Shown piece after piece: positions 16,171 through 24,117 of a stretch of 32,842 bases of DNA. Source of the DNA: Alphaproteobacteria bacterium (lineage in GTDB: Bacteria > Pseudomonadota > Alphaproteobacteria > ATCC43930 > CGMCC-115725); NCBI GenBank assembly GCA_030042035.1, contig JASIAN010000255.1:1-32842 (forward strand), in the 5' to 3' direction. The first letter of the stretch is position 1. Every line of letters starts with the position of its first letter. Made by a program: the position numbers and the translations under genes. Under the pieces are notes generated by a model. That model searched no databases and was not told where the DNA came from. It was given only the letters and a program-made list of their open reading frames with translations.

Positions 16171-16868
16171 TGTCGGACCGCGACCATCTGAAGCGCGCCG
16201 CCGCCGCGCGCGCCGTCGAATTTGTCGAGCCCGGCATGGTGCTGGGGCTCGGCACCGGGTCGACCGCCGCCTTTGTCATCGAAAGGCTGGGGCAGCTGGT
16301 GGCGCAGGGCCTCGACGTCGTCGGCATCCCGAGCTCCGAGCGTACCGCCGAGATGGCGCGCCACCTCGGCATCCGCCTGACAACCTTTGCCGAGCACGGC
16401 CGCATCGATCTGACGATCGACGGCGCCGACGAAGTGCTGCGCGGCAGCCTCGACCTGGTGAAGGGCGGCGGCGGCGCCCTGCTGCGCGAGAAGATTGTCG
16501 CCGCGGCGAGCGACCGCTTCATCGTTGTCGTCGATGACGAAAAGCTCGTCGATCGTCTCGGTCAGCACGTGCCGGTGCCGGTCGAGGTCACGCAATTCGG
16601 CTGGCAGGCCACCGCCGCGGCGCTTGAGCGGCTTGGCGGGCGGCCGGAACTGCGGCAAGCGGCCGGCCGGCCGTTTGCGACCGACGGCGGCAATTTCATC
16701 TTCGACTGCCGGTTTGCGTCGATCGACGACCCCGGCCGCCTCGAATGCCGCCTAAACATGACGGTCGGCGTCGTCGATAGCGGGCTGTTTGTCGGCCGCA
16801 GTTCCGCGGTGGTCGTCGCCTCGGAGCGCGGCGTCGATATCCTGAAACCAGGCCAAGGGGTGCGTTGA
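16170..16868 (+). CDS. rpiA: Ribose-5-phosphate isomerase A
   Basis: Interconverts ribose-5-phosphate and ribulose-5-phosphate. The 232-residue length is normal. It has GLGTGSTAAFVIERL, the catalytic segment TIDGADEV with LVKGGGGALLREKI, and DGGNFIFDC. The ATG at 16170 overlaps the rpe stop as TGATG, so the two are translationally coupled. The stop overlaps the next start in the same way. With rpe it completes the isomerisation steps of the non-oxidative branch. Confidence 0.95.
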   Translation: MSDRDHLKRAAAARAVEFVEPGMVLGLGTGSTAAFVIERLGQLVAQGLDVVGIPSSERTAEMARHLGIRLTTFAEHGRIDLTIDGADEVLRGSLDLVKGGGGALLREKIVAAASDRFIVVVDDEKLVDRLGQHVPVPVEVTQFGWQATAAALERLGGRPELRQAAGRPFATDGGNFIFDCRFASIDDPGRLECRLNMTVGVVDSGLFVGRSSAVVVASERGVDILKPGQGVR

Positions 16869-17674
16869 TGCGGCGGCTCTCCCTCGTTGTCAGCGATGTC
16901 GACGGCACGCTGGTGACGAACGCCAAAGTACTGACGCCGCGCACGATTGCGGCGGTCGCTCGGCTCAACGCGGCCGGCATCCCGTTCTCGATCTGCAGCA
17001 GCCGGCCGCCCTTCGGGCTGCGCATGATGATTGGACCGCTGCAACTGCAGCAGCCGTTCGGCGGCTATAATGGCGGCGCGATTGTGCTGCCCGATCTCTC
17101 CGTCGTCGAACAGAAGCTGATCCCGCCCGATGCGGCGCGCGAGGCGGTCGCAACGTTCGGCCAACGGGGTGTCGATTGCTGGGTCTTCTCCGGCGACGCG
17201 TGGCTGATCACCAACCCAGAGGGCGCGCATGTCGCGCACGAGACGCGCACGGTGCAGACGCCGCCGACGGTCGTGCCGCGGTTTACCGAGGCGCATTTCG
17301 CGACGGCCGGCAAGATCGTCGGGCCGAGCGACGACCATGCGCTGGTCGCCCGCCTCGCCGAGGACCTGCAGGACCGCCTCGACGCCCGTGCCAATGTCAT
17401 CCGCTCGCAGCCGTATTATTGCGACGTGACGGCGCCGGGGATCAACAAGGGTCGGCTCGTCGATCTCCTGGCCGCGCGGCTCCAAGTGCCGCAGGACGAG
17501 ATTCTCGTGCTCGGCGACATGGAGAATGACCTCGAAATGTTCAAGCGGGCTGGGTTCGGGGTGGCGATGGGCAACGCATCCGATGCGGTCAAGGCCGCCG
17601 GGCAGGCAACGACGCTGTCGAACGAGGAAGACGGTTTCGCGGCCGCGATCGACCGCTACGTCTTTGGCGATTGA
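16868..17674 (+). CDS. Cof-type HAD-IIB sugar-phosphate phosphatase
   Basis: A 268-residue HAD-superfamily hydrolase. Motif I is VVSDVDGTLV, with the nucleophile and acid/base aspartates two residues apart; motif II is the ICSSRPP segment; the motif III lysine is in INKGRLVDLL; motif IV is VLGDMENDLEMF, followed by GVAMGNASDAVK. The cap type and length fit the Cof/IIB group, which dephosphorylates sugar phosphates and other small phosphomonoesters. The ATG at 16868 overlaps the rpiA stop. In this operon a role in removing excess or damaged sugar phosphates is plausible but unproved. Confidence 0.88.
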   Translation: MRRLSLVVSDVDGTLVTNAKVLTPRTIAAVARLNAAGIPFSICSSRPPFGLRMMIGPLQLQQPFGGYNGGAIVLPDLSVVEQKLIPPDAAREAVATFGQRGVDCWVFSGDAWLITNPEGAHVAHETRTVQTPPTVVPRFTEAHFATAGKIVGPSDDHALVARLAEDLQDRLDARANVIRSQPYYCDVTAPGINKGRLVDLLAARLQVPQDEILVLGDMENDLEMFKRAGFGVAMGNASDAVKAAGQATTLSNEEDGFAAAIDRYVFGD

Positions 17675-18904
17675 GTGGACCTCGTCGTCAGAAACGCGCG
17701 GATCGCCGACCGGCCCGATGCCGGGCCGCTCGATATCGCCGTTGCGGGCGGCAGGATCGCCGCGGTCGGGCCTGGTCTCGACGCCTCCGGCGAGACTTAC
17801 GACGCGGGCGGGCGGCTGGTCTGCGGCGGCCTGATCGAGACGCACATCCATCTCGACAAATCGCGCGTCGTGGGCCGCTGTCCGCCGCCGACGGGGCGCC
17901 AGGTCAACCCGGTCATGATGACGGCGCCGCTCAAAAAGGATTTCACGGTCGAGGACGTATACGCGCGCGCCGAGGCGACGTTGCGCGAATGTCTCGTCAA
18001 CGGCACGACCCGCATCCGCACCCAGCTCGAAGTCGATCCGGCCGTCGGGCTCAGAAGCTTTAAGGCGATTACTCGGCTCGCCGCCGATTACCGCTGGGCG
18101 GTCGACATCGAGATCTGCGTCTTCCCGCAGGACGGGCTGACCAATTATCCCGGCACCGAGGAATTGCTGGTTGATGCGTTAAAGCGCGGCGCGCCGGTGC
18201 TGGGCGGGGCGCCGCGCTATGACAGCGATCCGCCGGCCCAGCTGGAGCGCGTCTTCGCGCTCGCCGCCGAATTTGATGTCGATCTCGATTTGCATCTCGA
18301 TGTCGGCGACGATCCGCGCCAGATGCACATCTACCAGGTGCTCGAATTGACCGAGCGGTATCGGCGCGGCGGCCGCGTCGTCGCCGGCCACATGGCGAAA
18401 TTGTCGCTCCTGCCGCCAGCCGAATGCGCAGCGCTGGCGCGGCGGCTGGCAGATGCCGGCATCGCCGTGACCGTGCTGCCGGCGACCGACCTTTACCTGA
18501 TGGGTCGCACGCAGGACCATGCCGTCGTGCGCGGCGTCGCGGACGCCAATTTCCTTGCGGCGAACGGCGTCACCTGCTCGCTGTCGAGCAACAATGTGCT
18601 GAACCCGGCGACGCCCTACGGCGACTGCTCATTGATCCGCATGGCCAATCTGCACGCAAATGTGCTGCAAATCGCGGCGCCCGAAGAGTTGCGCGCCTTG
18701 TTTGGCATGTTGACCGACCGCTCGGCGCGCCTCCTCAACCGCACCGATTACGGCATTGCCGTCGGCAACCCCGCCGACCTCGTCGTCATCGACGCAATGA
18801 CGCCGGAAGCGGCAATCGCCGAAATTCGCCCGGTGCTCGCGGTATGGAAGCGCGGCCGCCGCACGGTTGTGCGTCAGCCCCCTGACCTCATCGTGCCCGA
18901 TTAG
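17675..18904 (+). CDS. Cytosine-deaminase-like amidohydrolase with altered catalytic residues
   Basis: A 409-residue amidohydrolase-superfamily protein. It starts at a GTG immediately after the HAD stop (no gap), giving MDLVVRNARIADRP, the usual N-terminus of the group. Metal-binding H57-x-H59 (ETHIHLDKS), H207 (LDLHLDVGDD) and H239 (AGHMAKLS) are present. Aligned by eye with E. coli CodA, the catalytic Glu217 position is V210 and the metal/catalytic Asp313 position is N306 (SLSSNNVLNP). It may use a different mechanism, act on another substrate, or be non-catalytic. I believe I have seen the SSNNVLNP motif in related alphaproteobacterial proteins, so it may mark a subfamily rather than a lone mutation. 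Tight linkage suggests co-transcription with the pentose phosphate operon. Confidence 0.8.
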   Translation: MDLVVRNARIADRPDAGPLDIAVAGGRIAAVGPGLDASGETYDAGGRLVCGGLIETHIHLDKSRVVGRCPPPTGRQVNPVMMTAPLKKDFTVEDVYARAEATLRECLVNGTTRIRTQLEVDPAVGLRSFKAITRLAADYRWAVDIEICVFPQDGLTNYPGTEELLVDALKRGAPVLGGAPRYDSDPPAQLERVFALAAEFDVDLDLHLDVGDDPRQMHIYQVLELTERYRRGGRVVAGHMAKLSLLPPAECAALARRLADAGIAVTVLPATDLYLMGRTQDHAVVRGVADANFLAANGVTCSLSSNNVLNPATPYGDCSLIRMANLHANVLQIAAPEELRALFGMLTDRSARLLNRTDYGIAVGNPADLVVIDAMTPEAAIAEIRPVLAVWKRGRRTVVRQPPDLIVPD

Positions 18905-18959
18905 CAGCGGGCGCAACGATCGCTATGATGATGCCGGTACGGGCGGCAGGAGGCGGGCG

Positions 18960-20648
18960 ATGAAGCAGTATTGCGACGGCGGCGAGGCGATTCTCGAAGC
19001 GTTCCGTCATCTCGGGCTCGATTACATCATCTCCTCGCCCGGCTCGGAATGGTCGCCGGTGTGGGAGGCGCTGGCCCGCCAGAAGGTCAACCAGAAGCCC
19101 GGCCCCGGCTATATCGATTGCTGGCACGAGACGCTCGCGGTCGATATGGCGATGGGCTGCACGGCGGCAACCGGCCGCATGCAGGCCGTTCTGCTGCATG
19201 CCGGCGCCGGCCTGTTGCAAGGGTCGGCGGGCATGCATTCGGCGCTGCTGTCCGAGACGCCGATGGTGATCCTGTCGGGCGAATCGACGAGCTTTGGCGA
19301 GGACCCGGCGCTGCCGATCGAGCCGCAATGGTATCGCGCTCTCAGCATCGTCGGCGGGCCGCAGCGCCTCGTCGAACCGGTCACGAAATGGGCGACCCAG
19401 GTGGGCAGTGTCCACACGCTTTACGAACATGTCGTGCGGGCCGGCGAATTCGCGCAGCGCAGCCCGATGGGGCCCGTTTATCTCAACGTGCCGCTTGAAG
19501 TGATGCTGCAGGACTGGACGCCGCGCGAGCATCCGCGACAGGTGCCGCCGGCACCGAAGACGGCGGCGACCGCGGCCGATGTCGAGCGCGTCGCCGCGCT
19601 CGTAACGGCGGCGAAAAACCCGGTCATCCTGACCGAGACCGCCGGCCGCGACCCCGCCGCCTTCGCGGCGCTCGTCGCATTCGCCGAAGCGTTCGCGATC
19701 CCGGTCGGCGGCCGCGGCGGCGCCTTCGCCAATTTCCCGAAGAGCCACCCGCTCTATCTCGGCCAGCACATCGACGCGGTCGTCAAGGATGCCGACCTCG
19801 TGCTGCTCGTCGCGTGCAAGGCGCCGTGGTATCCGCCGAGCCGGAAGCCGACCAGCGGGACGGTCATCGCGATCGACCCCAACCCGCTCAAAGGCACGAT
19901 GGTGTATCAGAGCCAGCAGGCGGACGATTACCTCGAAGGCGATATTGCGCTGTCGTTGCGCGCGCTCGCGGTGGCGGCCGGGAGGCCGGCGCCCGGCCAG
20001 CATGCCGAGCGCCTCGCGCGCTGGCGGCGCGAGCACGACCGCATCGTCGCCGACGAACGCGCGGCCGAGGCGGAGGCGATGACGAGCGAAGAGATTTCGC
20101 CGCTGGCGCTGGCCGGCGCGCTGCGCGCGGCAATGCCGGAGGATGCCATCTACGTCGAGGAGACAATCACCCATTCGGCGCTCTTGCAGCAGCACCTGCC
20201 GTGGCGCGAGCCGCACAGCTTTTTCCGGCCCGGCGGCGGCCTCGGCCAGGGGCTCGGCATGGCGCTCGGCGTCAAGCTCGGCCAAAAAAATCGGCCGGTG
20301 GCGGCGATCCTCGGCGACGGCTCGTTCCTGTACAATCCGATCACCCAGGCCTTGGGGGCGGCAAAGAATTACGACCTGCCGATCCTGATCGTTGTCTGCA
20401 ACAACAAGAAATACCGCGCGATGCAAACCGGGCACGAACACCATTACCGGGACGGTGTCGCGCAGGCCGAAGATCTGTGGCACGGCGTCCACATCGATGG
20501 TCCGGCTTACGCCGAGCTCGGCCGGCCGTTCGGCTTTCCCGGCTGGCGCGTCGAGCGGCCGAGCGAACTGGCGGCGGCGCTCGCCGGCGGCCTCAAATCC
20601 GTCGCCGACGGCCGCAGCGCGATTGTCGATGTCGTGCTGACCCGCTAG
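18960..20648 (+). CDS. Thiamine-pyrophosphate-dependent enzyme, acetolactate-synthase-like
   Basis: A 562-residue protein; the ribosome site AGGAGG (18949-18954) is close to the ATG. It has the three-domain plan of the POX/ALS/benzoylformate-decarboxylase family. E57 in CWHETLAVDMAMG is the likely cofactor-activating glutamate. The central domain runs about 190-330. The TPP-Mg motif starts G452-D-G-S and ends at N481-N482 (VVCNN). Members decarboxylate 2-keto acids or cleave acyl-CoA substrates; the substrate here cannot be told. It lies 55 bp after the CodA-like gene and may be the last gene of that rightward series. Its stop overlaps the convergent cupin gene by 4 bp. Confidence 0.86.
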   Translation: MKQYCDGGEAILEAFRHLGLDYIISSPGSEWSPVWEALARQKVNQKPGPGYIDCWHETLAVDMAMGCTAATGRMQAVLLHAGAGLLQGSAGMHSALLSETPMVILSGESTSFGEDPALPIEPQWYRALSIVGGPQRLVEPVTKWATQVGSVHTLYEHVVRAGEFAQRSPMGPVYLNVPLEVMLQDWTPREHPRQVPPAPKTAATAADVERVAALVTAAKNPVILTETAGRDPAAFAALVAFAEAFAIPVGGRGGAFANFPKSHPLYLGQHIDAVVKDADLVLLVACKAPWYPPSRKPTSGTVIAIDPNPLKGTMVYQSQQADDYLEGDIALSLRALAVAAGRPAPGQHAERLARWRREHDRIVADERAAEAEAMTSEEISPLALAGALRAAMPEDAIYVEETITHSALLQQHLPWREPHSFFRPGGGLGQGLGMALGVKLGQKNRPVAAILGDGSFLYNPITQALGAAKNYDLPILIVVCNNKKYRAMQTGHEHHYRDGVAQAEDLWHGVHIDGPAYAELGRPFGFPGWRVERPSELAAALAGGLKSVADGRSAIVDVVLTR

Positions 20649-21121
20649 GGGCCGCGGCGCGCGGTTTTCGGGTAGGGCGTGCCGTCGCGGTGGGTGTAGC
20701 CGACACCCACCTTCGCCATCATGTCGATGTCCGAATAAAAAGCCACCTCCTCCGGCGAGCGCGTGCCGATTTCGAGGATTTCGGCGGGCGCGCCGGAGCG
20801 GTTCTGCAGGTGATGGCCGTCGCCGTTATTGGCCTTGAACCCGGCGCTGTCGCCCGGGCGTAGAATCTCTTCGCCGGAATCGGTGACCAGCACAACCTCG
20901 CCCGATAGCACATAGACAAACTCGTCCTCCTTCGTGTGCCAATGGCGCTGGCTCGACCAGGCGCCGGGCGGCAGGCGCAACAGGTTGACGCCGAATTGCG
21001 TCAACCCGGCAGCGTCGCCAAGCCGCCTGCGCTCGCGCGCCCGGCATGGCTCGTCGAACGGTGCCGGGTACAGCGTGCCGACCACCGCTTCCAGCGTCGC
21101 CGCGTCGATGCGTTTCGTCAT
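20645..21121 (-). CDS. Single-domain cupin protein
   Basis: A 158-residue protein; the ATG at 21121 follows GAGGAG on the minus strand. Both cupin motifs are intact. Motif 1 is H60-W-H62-TKED-E67 leading to VYVLSGE; motif 2 is GDSAGFKANNGDGHHLQN with H103 as the fourth metal ligand. Such small metal-binding barrels include sugar-phosphate isomerases, dioxygenases and ligand-binding proteins. No further function can be assigned. The gene is divergent from the HTH/citrate-synthase-like gene and shares its 68-bp control region, so it may be that protein's regulatory target. Confidence 0.85.
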   Translation of the reverse strand: MTKRIDAATLEAVVGTLYPAPFDEPCRARERRRLGDAAGLTQFGVNLLRLPPGAWSSQRHWHTKEDEFVYVLSGEVVLVTDSGEEILRPGDSAGFKANNGDGHHLQNRSGAPAEILEIGTRSPEEVAFYSDIDMMAKVGVGYTHRDGTPYPKTARRGP

Positions 21122-21152
21122 GTCCGCGCACTCCTCTGTAACCTTATTTGAA

Positions 21153-21200
21153 CTTGATGCTGAGGTCCGCCACATGTCAATCTTGATTCATGCAATCAAG
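21153..21200. promoter_or_regulatory. Candidate autoregulatory operator in the cupin / HTH-citrate-synthase gap
   Basis: A perfect inverted repeat, CTTGATT (21182-21188) and AATCAAG (21194-21200), surrounds the ATG (21190-21192) of the citrate-synthase-like gene. A further CTTGAT half-site is at 21153-21158. The gene has no Shine-Dalgarno sequence, so its mRNA may be leaderless or nearly so, and a protein bound here would block its transcription or start. The encoded protein has its own N-terminal HTH, which makes autoregulation a natural guess. Confidence 0.5.
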
Positions 21201-22350
21201 TGAAGAAGACCCGCTGAGCGCGCGCGAAACCGCCCGCCGTCTCGGCATCAAGCTCGATACGCTCTACGCCTATGTCAGCCGCGGGCTGATTCGTTCGGTC
21301 GCCATGCCGGGCAGCCGCGAGCGCCGGTACGCCGCCGAGGAGGTTGAGCGGTTTCGGCTGGGCCGCGGCGGCGAGCGGCAGCGCGAAGCGATGATGCCGG
21401 TCATCGCGTCGGCGATCTCGCTGATCGACAACGGCCGCTTCTATTACCGCGGCCATGACGCGCTCGTCCTCGCCGAAACCGCGACGCTGGAGGAGGTCGC
21501 GGCGTTGCTGTGGGTAACGCGATCCGTGCCGCCCGCGCCTCCCCTCCCCTCGCGGCGCAGCCGCGGCGATCGGGCGATGGGCTTGATCGAGCGCTGTCAG
21601 GTGTGCCTCGCCAGACTGTCGGCGCGCGATGCGGCCTCCCTCGACCTCAGCCATGACGGCGTCGTCCGCACCGGGCGGGCGATCCTTGCGGCGCTGGCCG
21701 GCTGCATCGACGCGCAAGCGGCAACCGACGGACCCGCGCATCGCCGTCTCGCAGCGCATTGGCGACTCGACGAGGGCGGTGGCGATCTGGTGCGGCGCAT
21801 TCTCGTGCTGCTCGCCGACCACGAACTCAACGCCTCGACCTTTGTCGCGCGCTGCGTCGCCTCGACCGGCGCCACTCCATATGCCGCCGTTGTCGCGGCG
21901 CTGGCAGCGCTGTCGGGACGCCGGCACGGCGGCGCCTCGGCGCGCGCCGAGGCGCTGTTTCGCGAAATCGGCGACCGTGCCGACCCGCTGCCGGTCATGG
22001 CGGCGCGACTGGCGCGCGGCGACAATCTGCCGGGTCTCGGGCAGCCGCTCTATCCCAACGGCGACCCGCGCGCCCGCGCCATCCTCGCTGCGATCCCAAC
22101 AGCGGCGCCGGCGGCGGCGCTGCGCATCGCAGCGGCAGCCGCGGCCGCGAGCCGGCTCACCGGCGATCACCCCAATGTCGATTTCGCGCTCGCCGCGGCG
22201 GCATCCGCGCTCGGCCTGCCAGACGGCGCCGCGCTCGGCCTCTTTGTCATCGGCCGCACGGTCGGCTGGATCGCGCATGCGATCGAGCAATACGAGAGCC
22301 AGGTGCTGATCCGGCCGCGCGCTCGCTACACCGGCCCGCCCCCGGTGTGA
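21190..22350 (+). CDS. Citrate-synthase-like protein with N-terminal excisionase/MerR-type HTH
   Basis: A 386-residue two-domain protein. Residues about 8-57 form a winged-helix DNA-binding domain of the MerR/excisionase kind (LSARETARRLGI, then TLYAYVSRGLI and RRYAAEEVERF). Residues about 70-375 are citrate-synthase-like, with LLADHELNASTF (H211), RRHGGAS (H246, the catalytic base position) and PNVDFALA (D331). The usual GFGHxLYxxxDPR motif reads GLGQPLYPNGDPR, so the oxaloacetate-binding catalytic histidine (E. coli H305 position) is Q285 (CAG, 22042-22044). HTH-fused citrate synthases are known in this class; the lost histidine suggests a metabolite sensor rather than an active enzyme. It has no ribosome site and is divergent from the cupin gene. 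Confidence 0.87.
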   Translation: MQSSEEDPLSARETARRLGIKLDTLYAYVSRGLIRSVAMPGSRERRYAAEEVERFRLGRGGERQREAMMPVIASAISLIDNGRFYYRGHDALVLAETATLEEVAALLWVTRSVPPAPPLPSRRSRGDRAMGLIERCQVCLARLSARDAASLDLSHDGVVRTGRAILAALAGCIDAQAATDGPAHRRLAAHWRLDEGGGDLVRRILVLLADHELNASTFVARCVASTGATPYAAVVAALAALSGRRHGGASARAEALFREIGDRADPLPVMAARLARGDNLPGLGQPLYPNGDPRARAILAAIPTAAPAAALRIAAAAAAASRLTGDHPNVDFALAAAASALGLPDGAALGLFVIGRTVGWIAHAIEQYESQVLIRPRARYTGPPPV

Positions 22351-22351
22351 A

Positions 22352-23185
22352 CTACCCGGCCGGGTGCATCTCGAAGCCGGCGGGCCGGCCGGCGCGGCGC
22401 GCCGCTTCGGCGGGCGCGAGCGTCGCATCCCACAGATTGGCGTCGAACCGGTAGCCGTTGACCCGGTCGGCCGCGCGCGAGACGACATAGAGCAAGGGCG
22501 GCACCATCTCGTCCGGCTCGACGAGGCGCGGCGCCGTGCCGTCGCGGCTCATGCGCCGCATCTCTTCGGCCATGCCGGGCGTATTGGCGCCGGCGCCGGG
22601 GTTGACGATGTTGACCGTCAGGCCAGTCCCTTCGGTCTCCTTCGCCCATACCTCGGTCGCCATTTCCAAGGCCGCCTTCGATGCGCCGTAGGGATGCGTG
22701 CCAAGCCGGTTCATCGTGTCGAGCTTTGTCGTGACGTTGACGATGCGCCCCCAGCCGCGCTCGACCATGCCCGGCGCGAGGCGGCGCGACAGGCGGTCGG
22801 CGGCATGAAAATTGGTCGCGATGACATCGGCGACGATCTCATCCGACACCTGCCAGAAGCGCTGCGGCGCGGGTCGCCGATAGCGCGCCGGGTCGATGGT
22901 GGTAAAGGTCAACCCGGCATTGTTGACGAGGATGTCGATCGGCCCGAGCCGCGTGGCGGCCTCGGCGGCGACCCGGTCGCATTCCGCGGGCGTGCGCAGG
23001 TCGGCGACGAGCGGCACGATGCGGCCCGGCATTTGGGCGAGCCGCGCCTCGGCCTCGACCTCGGCGACATCCACGGCGATATGGCCGACCGCGAGCACGG
23101 CGTGGCCCTCGCGCGCGAGGCCAAAACTCATCGCCCGCCCGAGGCCGCGCAACCCGCCCGTGACGATCGCCGCGTGCTGTTCCAT
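22352..23185 (-). CDS. Short-chain dehydrogenase/reductase (SDR)
   Basis: A 277-residue NAD(P)-dependent oxidoreductase; GGGAGGG precedes the ATG at 23185. The cofactor motif is T9-G-G-L-R-G-L-G16; the NNAG motif is at 88-91; N125 lies in the ATN segment; the active site is Y166-G-A-S-K170. The residue 13 before the tyrosine, normally serine, is T153. A threonine can partly replace it, so activity is likely but not certain. The stop is 1 bp from that of the convergent citrate-synthase-like gene. The substrate is unknown. Confidence 0.9.
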   Translation of the reverse strand: MEQHAAIVTGGLRGLGRAMSFGLAREGHAVLAVGHIAVDVAEVEAEARLAQMPGRIVPLVADLRTPAECDRVAAEAATRLGPIDILVNNAGLTFTTIDPARYRRPAPQRFWQVSDEIVADVIATNFHAADRLSRRLAPGMVERGWGRIVNVTTKLDTMNRLGTHPYGASKAALEMATEVWAKETEGTGLTVNIVNPGAGANTPGMAEEMRRMSRDGTAPRLVEPDEMVPPLLYVVSRAADRVNGYRFDANLWDATLAPAEAARRAGRPAGFEMHPAG

Positions 23186-23211
23186 GCTGCCCTCCCAATC
23201 CGCCGCGGAGC

Positions 23212-23284
23212 CAGATTGCGTCGTTGCTGCGCTCCTCGCAATGACGCGTTTTTCTGGTCATTGCGAGCGAAGTGACGCAATCTC
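23212..23284. repeat. Palindromic intergenic repeat, family A, copy 3 (ends turned inward)
   Basis: Two arms, CAGATTGCGTCGTTGCTGCG continuing to CTCGCAATGAC (23212-23244), and GTCATTGCGAGCGAAGTGAC continuing to GCAATCT (23257-23284). These are the half-elements of the copies at 3811 and 15330, but the GTCATTGCGAG ends face each other at the centre instead of lying outside. It fills most of the gap between the divergent SDR and MaoC-like genes. Confidence 0.82.
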
Positions 23285-23308
23285 GTCGCGCTAAAGGGGT
23301 TGTGCGAA

Positions 23309-23770
23309 ATGGAAACCGTGGGCCTCGGCCTGTTCTATGAGGAGTTGCCGGTCGGCCGGCAATTCCGCACGATCGGCCGCACGATCAGCGAGGCCGACAT
23401 CACCAACTTCGTCAACTGCACCGGCATGGTCGAAGTGCTGTTCACCAACCGCGAGTTTCTCGCGCACGAGAGCGACATCAAGGGAAGGCCGGCGCCGGGC
23501 GCGCTCGTCTATGCGATTGCCGAGGGCCTCCTCGTGCAAGCGACGATGCAGCACACCGGCCTCGCCTTTCTGCACATGGAGCTGACGGTGGAAAGCCCGG
23601 TCGTCGCCGGCGACACGATCCACGCCGAATGCGAAGTCATCGAGGCGCGGCTGTCGAAGAGCCGACCCGGGCGTGGCCTCGTGCGCACGCGGGTGCGCGT
23701 CAAGAAACAGGACGGGACGACCGCGCTCGTCTATACGCCGTTGCGCCTCGTGCGCTGCCGCGACGGCTGA
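23309..23770 (+). CDS. MaoC-like hotdog-fold dehydratase/thioesterase
   Basis: A 153-residue protein; AAAGGGG lies 9 bases before the ATG at 23309. The sequence has the MaoC/R-hydratase plan: an N-terminal LFYEELPVGRQFRT, the early helix entry TISEADITNFVNCTG, GRPAPGALVYAIAEGL in the hot-dog helix region, and VESPVVAGDTIHAECEVIEAR in the following strands. The classical catalytic D-x5-H is not clear: the expected segment reads F-T-N-R-E-F-L-A-H, with N and H in place of D and H. It may bind acyl-CoA without standard hydratase chemistry. It is divergent from the SDR and unlinked to the genes after it. Confidence 0.82.
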   Translation: METVGLGLFYEELPVGRQFRTIGRTISEADITNFVNCTGMVEVLFTNREFLAHESDIKGRPAPGALVYAIAEGLLVQATMQHTGLAFLHMELTVESPVVAGDTIHAECEVIEARLSKSRPGRGLVRTRVRVKKQDGTTALVYTPLRLVRCRDG

Positions 23771-23864
23771 GAGCGGCGTCGCTCCGGGCTTCGCGTCACC
23801 CCGCGATGACTGCGTTCTATCGACAAGGGGCCGCGCTCTTGGTATAGACGGCGCCGCCGCGCGC

Positions 23865-23940
<76 letters not shown>

Positions 23941-24117
23941 CTTCCGATCAAGAACTGATAAGGAGCTTCCAAGGGATGGCGGCAGCGGCCGGCCGGCCTG
24001 GACCCGTAATAAGGACATTCAATCGAGGTATGACCGCAAAGGCCGCACGAGGCGAGCGGAGGTTTCATCGCGGACGGTGTATTATGCCCTAACGCATGAC
24101 CCAAGAGGGGTGCGCAA

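Noticed and set aside
18888-20492. 534-codon minus-strand frame
   Set aside because: Shadow of the TPP enzyme gene; no motif, and runs of Arg/His typical of antisense frames.
3811-23284. CRISPR array
   Set aside because: The repeats are palindromic, tens of kilobases or several kilobases apart, and lack regular spacers or cas genes.
24057-24085. Promoter before the histidine kinase (TATTAT at 24080)
   Set aside because: Only the -10-like hexamer fits; the -35 position is GC-rich and unlike the consensus.
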